From Hypomesus transpacificus (Eukaryota > Chordata > Actinopteri > Osmeriformes > Osmeridae): a DNA stretch of 64,000 nt. The notes beneath the pieces are model-generated. The model ran no database searches, was not told the origin of the DNA, and worked only from the letters and a program-made list of their open reading frames with translations. Made by a program: the position numbers and the translations under genes. Below, in pieces: positions 11,201-23,000 of the stretch (positions within the stretch are counted from its first letter, which is position 1; the number at the start of each line of letters is the position of its first letter). The stretch is taken from positions 15,597,507-15,661,506 of the forward strand of contig NC_061073.1 of NCBI RefSeq assembly GCF_021917145.1, written 5' to 3'.

Positions 11201-12363
11201 AATGTGCTGCTAAGAGATCTAGGATTTTTCTGGATGGAGGCAGACTGGATGTTGCCACCTTTCTCTAGAGTCGACCTCATTTTCAACATGTCCATCTCCA
11301 GCTGCAAGACCCTTAATCATGGTCGTAAATCGTATCAACAACAAACTTCCTGGGCTCTGCATTTGATCATCAGCAATTCTCCCACATAACATAAGTCACG
11401 ACGACACACAAACAGTATTGATGCTCACTTGTCTTGCAGTTCTCCACGTCGCCGGCTTTCCTCAAACCGGGACAGCTCAGCTGCGTCCTTCTCCTGTTCA
11501 AGAGCACTCACCGCCTCTGACAGCTGCTGTGGGATGAAGCAAGCAGGGGGTGAAGCGAGGCCGGGTCACACACACACACACACACACACCACAAAGACAA
11601 CCAGCCAAGAGTAAAGAGGTAGAAGATGAATCCAGGTGCTCTAAGGGTCTTCTCCTACCTTGTGTTTCATATCCAGAAGTTGTGCTGTGGTTGTGCTGTG
11701 GTGTAGGTGTGTGTCTTTGGATTTCAACAGGTCTGTCTGGCTGTCTAATCGTTCGTGAGCCTCCCGCAACCGCTGCACCAGCTCTGCCCGACGAAAGCCG
11801 CTCTCAGTCAGGGCAGCCCGCAACTCAGCTCCTGGAGAGGGGGACAGGGACCGCGGTGCACCCTCTGGAGCCATACGGGACATCGACTGCCATCTCCTCA
11901 TGCCTGGCTCATTCGGCCTGAAACCACCATTGCCAGTGCTGGGACAGAAAGAAACATTAGTTTGGGCACATTGTTCACTATGAAGTGTGATAGAAAACAC
12001 TGAAAAAGGCATTTTCTCTCGCCTGGTGCTGAGTTTGGACAGGAAGCCTGCTCCGGAGACACTAGCCACATTGTACCATGCTGAGGACTGAGGAGGAACA
12101 CAGAAATACAATTTTAAATGGCTCTTAATTTTCTCTCAAGTGAAGATAATCTGCCTATTTGCCATTACCTGAGATTTAAAGTGAGACTTGCTGTCCCACA
12201 TGTCCAGGTCAGAGAGGGAGAGTGGACTTGAGGCTCGGAGTGAAGGTCTAAGGGTTTTGGCGATTACACCCAAATCCCAGTCGTTCTTTCTAGGTGAAAG
12301 ACTCCAGCCCTCGTCGTCCCACACTTCCATCCCCGCGGGCTCTGCCCGCGAGAACGATGACAC
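5232..12363 (-). CDS. Large coiled-coil protein of unknown identity (about 1121 aa, 25 coding exons)
   Basis: Coding exons, 5' to 3' on the minus strand: 12363-12169, 12087-12023, 11938-11659, 11526-11429, 11311-11170, 11064-10939, 10839-10720, 10618-10325, 10222-9993, 9886-9622, 9502-9435, 9352-9289, 9152-9041, 8878-8845, 8739-8631, 8537-8403, 8305-8232, 8120-8036, 7778-7688, 7488-7406, 7126-7013, 6923-6822, 6679-6473, 5906-5846 and 5443-5232. Phases join throughout to 1121 aa. Residues 1-130 are Ser/Trp/Asp-rich without a known domain. From about 140 to 1050 the protein is heptad-like with abundant Glu, Gln, Leu, Lys and Arg, as in rootletin, golgin or centrosomal scaffolds. It ends with an acidic tail (EEEEW). 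No motor, kinase or zinc domain is seen. Exons 2 and 11 appear to use GC donors. The 3' boundary of exon 15 (8631 or about 8668) and the acceptor of exon 5 are the least certain. A structural scaffold role is inference only; I do not recognise the orthologue. Confidence 0.82.
7203..7386 (+). mobile_element. tRNA-derived SINE, copy 1 (internally deleted head)
   Basis: The head contains a pol III box-B match (GGTTTGATTCC) and runs into a body with CACTTCACCCTACTTGCC. It ends with the tail TCTGGATAAGAGCGTCTGCT followed by TAAATG repeats, a tail widespread among teleost SINEs and partner LINEs. Compared with the copy at 48946-49140 it lacks about 18 bases near box A, so it is probably inactive. 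It lies in an intron of the coiled-coil gene, about 20 bases from the 5' splice site of the exon at 7406-7488. Confidence 0.8.
7925..7983. repeat. AT-rich TATATA microsatellite
   Basis: Alternating TA tracts lie in an intron of the coiled-coil gene. They have no coding content. Confidence 0.85.
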
Positions 12364-13467
12364 GTTTTTTTACTTTTTCTTTTCACAAAAGTGACAACTA
12401 AGAGTATATGACTATTCATAGAAGACTTTCCTTGGATGTGTCAGTGTTTGTTTACTGGATCTTTCTCTATTAACTTCCAACAAAACCCTGACAGTTATCA
12501 CACTCTGGGTCTGTTCCACAAGCTTTGTCACACAACCTCTTCAGCAACACATACACATCCACGAACAAACGAGAATGAACATGGACATTTCACTCTAATA
12601 CACCATCTTAAAAACATCAGCAGTTGTTAAGAATCATCGATAAGTTACAATTGTCTACGGATTTCAAAGCAGCAGCAAGCTACACGAGAAAGGCCACTAA
12701 AAAGAAGCTGCTTGCCTCCTACCTTTCTGCTTAAGCCCTCTTCTGTTCCCTCAGAATGCCCACTTGCACTGTTACTAATCAAGTCTGCTGTGATTGCAGG
12801 AGCAAGCTGTTGAGTATGCACCCTTTAAAGTATCCATGGTAACCAGGACACACAGGACGCTGTGGGTGTGCGAAGTCCAACCCTTGCTAGATACTCTCCA
12901 CATGACCTCACTGGCTCATTGTGTTCTGTAATACAAGTGTTTGTTGCTTCTTGTTCTTTCCCGATAGCTTCAAACGAAGTGGCTTGCATCGTAGTATACT
13001 GTATTTTGATTAATGGAAGGGTATTTGTGTTTTAATATAAGTTTCGAAATGTTAGAAAAGCCACTTGTTAATATCCTTTTCCTCCAAAGAATGACAAGAC
13101 ATGCTGGTGGTTGATAATACTGTAAGGGAGTGACATAAATGATGACTAGACTATACTTTCCCCAATACACAGCTATCTGCCAAGCCTCCACAGCTAGGTG
13201 AGAAATACCACATGCCCCAAGGTCCAAAATAACACTTGTTCCCCATTAATATCATTACAAACCATGTGTGCCAACAACATCCCCTGCTTTTGACTATTTC
13301 AATGTGTTAGTTATATGGTCCAAATCAGCAGTTAGTTTCGTTTTTTAAATGTTGTATTGTTGAATTCATTAGAATTGGTCTTCATTCTATGTGTGCGTCT
13401 ACTCTAATACCAAAAAATAGAGTCTCATGACTATCAACTATTTCAACCAAAACCCCAATTTTGAAGT
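12364..13467. other. Head-to-head intergenic region between the coiled-coil gene and edc3
   Basis: About 1.1 kb separates two divergently transcribed genes, so it should hold the promoters and 5' UTRs of both. I see no TATA box in a convincing position, no coding exon and no known repeat. A shared or bidirectional promoter is possible but not shown by the sequence. Confidence 0.5.
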
Positions 13468-13639
13468 TTGAATGGAGAGTGGAGGAAACGGAAGTCGATT
13501 GTTTTTAGCATTCACTACTGTACTGATGCGAAGTTAACAAGCTCACAGCTGGAAGACGCAAATATTTCCTTCATAGTCCGATTGAATAATATCATTGCGT
13601 TTGATTTTAAAAGATCTGCTAAAAATAATATCTTAAAAG
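13468..13639 (+). other. edc3: Probable non-coding first exon of edc3
   Basis: A donor-like AAAAG|GTATGTG lies at 13639/13640. The next strong acceptor is a pyrimidine-rich CCCCCAG at 13994, six bases before the edc3 ATG. This fits a 5' UTR exon spliced to the first coding exon. The 5' boundary is a guess. Confidence 0.4.
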
Positions 13640-14000
13640 GTATGTGTGTTTCTTAACAGTACTGCAGGACGTATTATGTCTATTGCCATTAGCTATGTCA
13701 AAGTGTTGACTGGTAGAGATGCCATGTTGCCTGTTATTCGCTAGCCTGCTTGAATTAGCTAGCTCTAGCTAGCGAACTCAACATACTATTGTAGCTACCT
13801 TGTTAAAAGCTACGAGAAAGGTCTGCCAATTGTTCTCTTTAATATTCTGAGTAATATCAAGTATGGTGTTCCAGTTGATTCTGTCATTTTTGATAGCGAT
13901 CATGTCTTTAAGCGTAGCCTATTCAGTTAATGTGTTCTACTTGTAGCAATTTAGTCCATACTACTCGTCCTGAACCATTGTGTTTGTCCCCCAGGACAGA

Positions 14001-16335
14001 ATGGCGGCAGACTGGTTGGGAAGTTTAGTATCAATAAACTGTGGTACAACTCTGGGAGTGTACCAAGGAGAAGTTTCATCTGTGGATCAGACCAGCCAGA
14101 CCATCTCTCTTAAACAGCCTTTCCACAATGGTGTCAAGTGTCCTGTACCTGAAGTCACTTTCAGGTAAAGAACAGTCAATATCTTGCCTTATTTGATAAG
14201 CAATTAAAGTGTAAAGTGCATACTGTTTTGGATCAACTGTGCTGGATGGATGGAGTTTCAGAGTTTAAATGAGCTGTTTTTGTTTGCAAATTGCAGTGCT
14301 ATGGACATTAAGGACCTAAAGATTTTGGACATCCAGAATGGCCAAGATGGTTGGAGTGGCAGGGGGGGAGGTCAGACCAACAGTGTTCTCATCGCAGTCC
14401 CACTCAAAGGTGACCCCAGGACCCAGGAAAGGCTGATCTCGCCCCAGCAGAACTGCTCTAAAAGCTATGGAGATCGTCATCTCGACATGCCAGGCCAGCC
14501 CAAGGGATTCCGACGGAGACACAATTCCTGTAAGTATCAACAGTGTGCTACCCACAACTGTCAGAATACTAACCTCTGCTTTTTCAACAGTTGTAACTTT
14601 TGAAACGCTTTATCATGCTGTCGCAGGGTCGTCAAGTAGTCGAGGAGTAAACCAAGTCACACCTAAGAAGAACGGACTGAAGAACGGAGGCGGCGGGGGT
14701 CCGATGAAGCAAAGGGACGACGAGTGTTTCGGAGACGGCATGGAAGAGAGGTTGGACACGGACTTTGACTTTGAGGGGAACTTGGCGCTGTTCGACAAAG
14801 CGGCCGTGTTCTCACAAATAGACACGTCGGAGAGGCGGGGCAATGGAACGCGGTCGCGAGGCACCCCAGGGGAGCAGACTCCCTCTCGGTATCGCCACGA
14901 CGAAAACATCCTGGAGGCCAAACCCATTGTTTACAGGCAGATTGACGTCCCCCAGCCCGGGGCCAAAGAGTACTGCACCGGTGAGTGACTCACAAGGACA
15001 TGTGAACATTCTTACCAGGATAACGATGTACGCCAGGGTGTCCTGCAGAAAATGTTTGTGAGAGAGAGAGAAGGAGAGAGAGAGATGTACATGAGTATAA
15101 AATGTGTGTGTGGGGGAGGGGCGTTCTGCAGAGGGAGATTGGCATTGGTCACGGTTTGGAATGGAAGGGAGAAAACAGGACAACGGCGGATATCCCCCCA
15201 AAAATATGACAACGTAGTTAAGGCGGCAGGCGTGTGTTGCTTAGGCTGCCGCCTTAACTGAAAAGTGCTGCGGGAAACCCTGTACACCATCCCTTATCCA
15301 TACAACCACAGTAATTGGCTCTGTCTTCCTCTGTGCAGACTCGGGGCTGGTGGTGCCAAGTGTATCTTACGAGCTGCACAAGCGTCTGCTGTCGGTAGCT
15401 GAGCGACATGGTCTCTCCCTGGAGCGGAGACTGGAGATGACTGGTGTGTGTACCAGCCAAATGGCGCTAACATTGCTGGGAGGCCCCAACAGGTGAGTAC
15501 AACACCATGCACATACTCCATTTCATATTACAGATGGTTTATTTATTTTAAACCCATTTTACATATCGTAGATCCTCCCATTCATTTGAGAAAGCCCAAC
15601 GGGTTACAGAAGTATGCCTGCTTTTGTATTGGATCATTTGCAGACTAACCCCCAAGAATGTGCACCAGCGGCCCACTGTGGCCCTGCTGAGTGGCCCTCA
15701 TGTGCAAGGAGCCCAGGGCATCAGCTGTGGCCGTCACCTGGCCAACCATGAGGTGGAGGTCATCCTCTTTCTGCCCAACTTTGTCAAGATGCTGGACTCT
15801 GTTACCAGCGAGCTCACGCTCTTTAGCAAAACGGAGGGCAAGCAGGTGTCCAGTATCAAAGGTATTTGATGTTAAATTTGCTGTAACGGTAGCAATCGTT
15901 GGTTTATTACAGGGATGATATCCGGTTTTCTGGGGTATGTTAGGGTTTTGGCAAAGGGTGGGAATCTTTTCTTGAGATTCAGTTTGTTTCTTTTCTGCAG
16001 ACCTACCAGACAGCCCAGTTGACCTCATCATCAACTGCCTGGACTGTCACGAGAACACATTCCTAATGGACCAGCCGTGGTACAGGGCTGCTGCAGATTG
16101 GGCCAACCAGAACCGAGCCCCGGTGCTCAGCATAGACCCTCCAGTCAGTGGGCAGGGCCAGGCTGTGGAGGCCAAGTGGTCCCTCTCCCTGGGCCTTCCC
16201 CTCCCCCTGGCCGAGGGGGCGGGCAGGGTTTACCTCTGTGACATCGGTGTCCCTCGCCAGGTGTTTCAGGAAGTAGGGATCAAGTACCACTCTCCGTTCG
16301 GGTGCAAGTTTGTCATTCCATTACACTCAGCATAA
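14001..16335 (+). CDS. edc3: Enhancer of mRNA-decapping protein 3 (485 aa, 6 coding exons)
   Basis: Exons are 14001-14164, 14297-14529, 14627-14980, 15339-15492, 15644-15861 and 16001-16335. All are GT-AG and in phase, giving 485 aa against about 508 in human. EDC3 is a P-body scaffold that binds DCP2/DCP1 and the helicase DDX6 and promotes mRNA decapping in the cytoplasm. The N-terminal 70 residues (starting MAADWLGSLVSINCG) are the divergent LSm domain. A linker with RRRHNSW follows. The FDF motif is at about 174-215 (DTDFDFEGNLALFDK), the DDX6-binding element. From about 255 comes the YjeF_N Rossmann-like dimerisation domain, with VALLSGPHVQGAQG near its nucleotide-binding loop. The start ATG lies six bases after a clear acceptor. 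The gene is intact and identification is very secure. Confidence 0.97.
15216..15259. repeat. Perfect 14-bp inverted repeat in an edc3 intron
   Basis: Arms at 15216-15229 (AGTTAAGGCGGCAG) and 15246-15259 are exact reverse complements around a 16-base loop. The next bases include GCGGGAAACCCTG. This looks like the terminal part of a fish DNA-transposon relic rather than an edc3 regulatory hairpin, but that is inference. Confidence 0.75.
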
Positions 16336-16552
16336 CTGGACTGCTGGAACAACACAGACTAACACGTTGACCCTTCCTGACCAATTGGGTTCTGGGGATT
16401 TTTTTTAATACACAGAACAAGCCTTCAATTCCGGTATATTATTGTGTTTTGATCGTTCATGTTTAGGTATTCTGAGGGCAGCTGTGGGGGGAAACTGGAA
16501 ATGTGTTACAAAGAGTGTTACAGATGGGATACAACACTTTTTGGTTCAGATC

Positions 16553-16662
16553 GGATGAGAGCATTGAGTTTGTATCATCCAGGACTCATTGATGAGAGCT
16601 TTGAGTTTGTATCATCCAAGACTCATTGGATGAGAGCATTGAGTTTGTATCATCCAAGATCA
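16553..16662 (+). repeat. Three-copy tandem repeat in the edc3 3' UTR
   Basis: A unit of about 36 bases beginning GATGAGAGCATTGAGTTTGT occurs three times with one or two differences. It is about 220 bases past the edc3 stop and upstream of the candidate poly(A) signal, so it is probably transcribed in the 3' UTR. Confidence 0.85.
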
Positions 16663-17011
16663 AATATATATTTTTCCTTACATTTCTTTTCATTTGAGTC
16701 TGCTCAGCATGTAAACAGTTGAGGATGTTTTCATTGTGCCAGATTCTTTTAGTGGCACGGGTAGGTAAGGTTTTTTTCCTTAAAATAACTACTTTTAATT
16801 GAGCTGTGACTGAGCCTGCCGCTTGAGGTGTGACTTGAGAGATTTCAAGAGTTTGTTCAGACAGTACAGGATATGTGGTGATCCATTGATGGGCCTTTTG
16901 CAAACACAATCATCCTGCAGAAATGTAATGGCGAGATATGTAAATTGGTGTAAATTAAATTACACCTGTATTGAAGGCTGATATATATCTATATTAAATA
17001 GATATATATTA

Positions 17012-17017
17012 AATAAA
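17012..17017 (+). terminator. edc3: Candidate edc3 poly(A) signal
   Basis: AATAAA lies about 680 bases downstream of the edc3 stop in an AT-rich tract, and I judged it the best placed signal. Other signals lie further downstream (for example near 19330), so the true 3' end is uncertain. Confidence 0.4.
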
Positions 17018-17019
17018 CT

Positions 17020-19500
17020 ATTTTATCAATGGAACTATGAATGTAGTATGTGTTTAAAGATGAACAATCCGATTTTTAAATTTTGTATTGGTCCTTTCAA
17101 TTTACTAGTTTTTAGTCTTAGACTAAGTCTCGTCTTTGATCTCAGTCAGAGGAACAACCTTTGAAGTTATGAGAGCACCACTGCAGCACAGAAGGAGGTC
17201 ATGTGAGCAGACTGTTTCCTCGTTGGCAAAGCCAGTTAGTTTGCCTTATTTGTGTAACATATTGAGAGCGTTGTGCATATTAATGCACAGTTGATTTCTT
17301 ACCAAAATACGGACTTGTTCATTCCTTACATTGGAGAATATTGCCTTCTCTGTGTGAAGGGCTTAAATTTTTTGTGTGAATTTATTTGATTCTAGAGAAC
17401 AGACAAATCTTAGGACCCTCTGATTCTTCCACACAAGGACTGTAGGGTACATTCTTGTATTTGCTTGCTTGAATTGTAAATCCCCGAATGGGCACGGTTC
17501 TTGTCTGTAACATGCATTCATCTACATTTGGCCTAACTCAAATTGAGAATGTGTGGTGCGAATCTTAACATGTATCATCTTTCTTTGTTGGTGATACGTT
17601 ACTGATAGTATTTTCTGAAAATTTCAGGCTGAAGTATATTTTTTTAGTCTTTTGAAATGTTTAAATTTAAGTACTAAAATGCTGCTCAATTCTGCAGACA
17701 ATTTGTTAATTGCATAGCATTATTGAGGCATTACACTATTAATAGTGCTACCTGTCATTATCCTTTTTGTTTAACAGATGATTGTTGTAGTTACAATGTT
17801 ATTTGGTTACATGACCGGTTGATATATACCACTGGATATTGGCAGACATGTCTGATACGTTAAACATTTTTATTTTCAAGGATTCATTTTTGACACATTT
17901 TGAAGAATTTGCTATCTGTTTTACATGTATTCTGAATAATACATGAGGCAAAGGAAAAAATGATAATCTTACATTAATGTCAAAAATCTAATAATTCTAA
18001 ATAATTTTACAGATTAATTTGAATTATACGATTAGGCCATAGTAATCTGTTATAGGATCAGAATTCAAATGATCTTACTCAGTTTAATTGAGCTATTGTT
18101 AAAGTATGGCAGAGTTTGAAAGGTAGACAAGTCTTCATCTGTGTTCCCTCCTACCTTATACAGACATTAACAAAGACAGAATTCACATGTTCAGACAGCC
18201 ATCATTGAAACAAAGTTATTCGATGCGAGAATTCCATAAAAAATATATTGTTTCTTTGTATGTGCCTGTAAGCAAGATTCTCTGTGTCTGCAAGCAGGAA
18301 CTTGATTGGAAGCTGTTGAATAATGTTGCTGCCTGGTTTCCAAATAGATATTAAGTGTGTCTGTGAAGGGACATTTTCATATCTGCTGGGTGCTTACAAG
18401 GTATTGTGCCCCAGTAGAGGACAGTGAAGCTAGATGTTTCATTGAGTATTAACTATTATGTACCTGGAGTATATTTTTTTATTTTTTCATCATGATTCAA
18501 TTTAGTTTCATTTGCCTTGTCTCACGTTTTCTTAATGGCAGTGATCACCTTGTTGTGTGTTTTGGATTAATGTACTAATGTGAACATTATATCCTGGGTG
18601 TTGCAGCACTGTGTCCATGGACTCCATGAAGCCCTGTCTGAAACAATTCATTGGTGGAATGTTTTTACACGTTACTGACGTCACAGTCATTTTTGATGTC
18701 AAATGTGTACGTGTGTGTTGGAGGGGGTGGGGTGTTGGCAAGAAACTTCCCTTATTTAACAAAAGAGACACCATTTAAAAACATAGATAGCTTCTAAAAT
18801 ACTTTAACCACAGGGGGGCAACAAAATCCCACCGTTGAATTTTCTTTAGTAAATAGACAAAAGCGAGTGGCCTTACATTGGAAATTCTTAACTTCTTAAG
18901 CATCACTTAAATTCTTTAAACAGTAAGGAGCTATGAGTTCAGTCTGGTGTTAATCCACACATTTGTTACAATTAAACTCCTAGCCATACATCCTGGTAAA
19001 TCATTTAGAATTGGATGGAGGTTTGCTACTAATCCTTTTGGATTTATGTGATTGCTTGTCGAAAAGGTTTGGTTCGGAATTCACCAAAACAACTGAATTT
19101 ATGTAATAGCCTACCTTTTATTGTTCATTTGACATTTAACATTGGCTATTACAGAACTAGTCCAAGGGACCATGAGTAAAGAAAGTCAACTTACAAAGTA
19201 CCACCATGCGTAGGTGGGTCTTAAGTTGTTGTTGTCGACAGACATTAACCCACGTGTTGATCTAAGTAAGACATTTGTAAACTGCTGTTTCTATCCACAT
19301 GTTGCGTTATTGTTCAAATTTGGTAAAAAAATAAACACGTTGAAGACACTGATTCAGTTTAAACTGGGCTCCTTTTATTACATTTAGAATAATTTTGGGT
19401 TATATTTTAATAATGGGTATTCATTTTATTGACTTTATTTGATTCCCTCTCCACAGATAATTAAGTGCAACGCATGCGCGAAACAACAAATCAAGGAGGG
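17020..19500. other. Intergenic region between edc3 and csk
   Basis: About 2.5 kb of AT-rich sequence. I see no coding exon, RNA gene or well-preserved mobile element. The edc3 3' UTR may extend into it. The stretch before about 19500 is presumably csk promoter DNA. Confidence 0.5.
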
Positions 19501-19519
19501 GCAAAACGTCCAAAACGTT

Positions 19520-20043
19520 GCAGATAGAAATATGGAACCTAGAGTGTGACAGTAGCTCTCAAAGTGGCAACGTGCGTATATTTCTATCTGCAAGTTTTCT
19601 CTTCACTGCCCCTTTTGGCGGACTCAGTTTATTTCCTACCATAGACCGACCAACGTTACCGAAACATCATAGCAGTAGCATGGGGCACGAGTGCTGCATT
19701 TCGAGATTTCTACGCATTGTTATAACTTTTAGCTAGTTTGATTACATTAGGCGGACAGTGAAACGCTGACGATATCCGCGTTCCTCACCAAGATCAAGGG
19801 TGGATATTGCATTACCGGGATCGTCTTAACAGACTAACATCAGCTTACAACTCTGAATTAACCCCACTGCATGCTGTTTTAACTACCGCATTAGCAACGA
19901 TCGCTTGCTGTGTAAACGAGCGAACATTTCTTACAAGAGTTGCATCTGGTTCCTTTCCAATGGATGTAGAGCACTTGAAAACGGACGTCGTACAATAGGT
20001 CTAATTCTCTTCTTGCAATATTGCACACTCCACCTCCTCAAAG
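19520..20043 (+). promoter_or_regulatory. csk: Probable csk promoter and non-coding first exon
   Basis: The base composition becomes more CpG-containing here, with many CG dinucleotides between about 19470 and 20000, and a donor-like CAAAG|GTATGAT ends at 20043. No coding ATG that continues into csk is present. The first csk coding exon is 6.2 kb downstream, so this stretch fits a 5' UTR exon. The boundaries are inferred. Confidence 0.35.
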
Positions 20044-23000
20044 GTATGATAATTATCTTGCAGTTATATTTAAATGCCAACAAACGTATTTATATTTTTC
20101 ATTTAACATATTTAACAAGTTTTTTGTTCTATTGAATTGCTCGTTGTTGGATATCCGTTTATAACATCCCCTCTAATCAAACAGTATTTCACCCTTGATT
20201 ATGTGCCTGTTTTTGATATATAGAATCACCTACGGTAATACCATAGCGCCACAGAGCCGCAAGTAAAATATCTGATCACTATCCATCCCAATTACAGATG
20301 ACATTACATTACATGCCCTTTGTCCATGCCTACACTACATCATGATGCTCAATGATTCAAAACATGCTAGGAGGTGACACCATACCAATAGAATAGGCCA
20401 ATAACCAGCCTAGCTGCCTGGCGAAAGGGGTAATACCAGTGGAAGTGGTAAACGCACGCACACGCGTACACACACACACACAGACACAGACACAGTAAGC
20501 ATGCACTCACACACAGACCTACTCTCTTCCTCTCTCTGTAGAAATGAATATCACTTTCCCTGGTTATTTGCTTGTCTAGTTGTTAGGTCCCCTAACCAGC
20601 CTCTGTTAATACCACTTCTATGACTCCCTGCACCTCATGCCTAGCTCACCTAGTTGATTTGCCAACCATAAGGCCCCAACATGTAGAGGCAGGGGATTGA
20701 TCCAAATTCAGCTTCTGGATGTCTGGTGTTTTAAGAGTCTTGTCACTGAACTTCAACCATAGCCAGACCATAAATGCCCTGACACTTCTAGAATAGATGG
20801 CCATACAGATGTATAGTATGGATGGGGTACTAAGTTTCTTAACTTGGAATCATTTAGCTATACACTGATTGGAAGTCTTTCCTTGAATTTTCATCATTAA
20901 ATAAAAATAAATAATTTGAAGGTGCCAAGAAATAGCTGGTTTGGAAATGTCCTTGCCGGCATGGAGGGTAGTAGTTCAGACAGGTCGTTGACCCTTCCTT
21001 TTTAGACAAATGCCAGCATAAAGGGCATTGTACTCGCTCATAGAGGGCTCCTCTATGGCTAAATGATTTAAAAAGTTGCTCAGAGACTAGAATTAGCCCG
21101 GATGAAATCATGATGACTAAAACTGTTCCCCATGCAGATCTGCAAAACTGTAGCACAGAGGAAGCTTCCTTTTCACACACAAGTGACTGTCACTGTTATG
21201 TTGGCGATAGTGCCGTGAAATTCTCCAGTTCTCAGGACAGCCAGATAGACAAAACCCCTACGTTCAGGCAGAGGCTCCAGCTTCTTACTCACGTCTGGTG
21301 ACTTGGTAATCTGTCAACATTTACCATGCAATTTTCTGTTTACTAGTGTAGGCCTAAACTTTGATCGAGTGTTTTGGCGCATTATTGGGTACATTTGTGG
21401 GCATTTCTATAACTCACTGTCGCTATTTCCTTGTTTGCTGTTAGAGCTCAGGTATTGCTTTAGGACACTGTAACGGTTCTGTCAGTGTAGAAGTACTATG
21501 GAAACTTTAGTCAATACCTCTTTTGTGTGGTTTGGCTAATGTTAGCCATCACATGCAAATTTGACAGTAATGTGCTTGGTTTTCAGACTCATGCCATTTA
21601 TACAGGGACATTCCCGTGCTTGGTTAACAATCTCATTCTGTTAGACTGAAATGGAAGCTGCTGGTTAAACTTAACTTATATGGGTCTTGGTTTGTGGTCG
21701 CAACACCAAAATTAACTTTATTAACTTTGTGTGTGTATATATATATTATATATATATATATATATTTTTTTTTTATTTTTTTTTTTAACCATTTCCTGCA
21801 GTTCATACTTTATAGGACAATGAAACAGCACTGTTCAGTCACACAGGGTTTTTCCATATTCTTTCCCTGGAGTTAACTGCAGAGTAAGGGAGGCACTTAG
21901 GTACAGCTTTGGTGTTGCTCTTCCAGAGTCCAGCTGTTGTCCCTGAGGCCATGTTGATTTCCTCCTCTTTGGCTCCACAGGAACATCTGCAGGCTGTCAG
22001 GCCCAGCTGGATGGACTTGTGACACGCTCTGTCCGTCTGCCCCTTCACCAGTCTCTCTTGTGCTCTCTGCTTTTCCCGCCCCTCGCTCATTTTTCCATCT
22101 CTCGCCCTCATCTCTGTGTTCTGCCACTTGGCTTCTACCCTGCTGGTGCTGTAATGCTGATGATAACAGGGCTATGGCAGCATCAAAGCCAGCTGCAGTG
22201 CATCCTCAGCCCGCAGGGGCAGGATGAGAGGCTGGCTACCCAGACCCCCCGCAGGGCTGGTTGGGGGGTGGGGAAGGAGGAGAAGGACACTGGGCTTAAT
22301 TGCATGATGGTTTAGGAGTTGTGTAGCCACAGTAGCCATTACAAACTACTGTTGGCAGATGTTGTTAGCGTTTTGTGGTATTTAATGGCTGACCATTTTT
22401 ACTTCTGTAGTTCTTTTGTAGTCTGTAGACTCTAATCTGTAGTTATTTTTGTATCTTTTTGTTCTACTTAACAAGTAATTTAAGAATCTGGGTAACACTC
22501 TGTGTCTGGCTAGGATCACTATGTAGAGACATTTTTACCATCACCAACTAAAGAATGTTGTCCATGGGTTTAGTAATGCTTCATGTTGTTCAGGGCAAGG
22601 ACATCATGCAACAGACTGCAACAAGTCGCGTGAACGGAATTCTTTAAACCTGTCTCATCTTGCAGCAGCACTTCCACTGCTGTTGAAGTTCCTCAGTTTG
22701 AACAAACTCTACACTGTTCGAAAACTTAGCCGACACAAGACAATTGACTTATTGAAATAAAATGTTGATCATCCAGTTTGCTTCAAGTGCTTGGACAGGA
22801 ATGGCTGGAGCAATAGCTGAGATATTTGTCAGGTTATGCCCTCCACTGTCTTTTTTTCTTCTTCTTGAATTCTGTTTTCTTTTATCGTGTGTTCTTGTCA
22901 TGTGCACTACTTTCTTTGTGCTGTATCACAGGGCACATCATGTCTCTATGGCCAGTCTGTCACTGAAGCTAGTTTCCTGGTTCCTGCTATCGCTGCGGGC

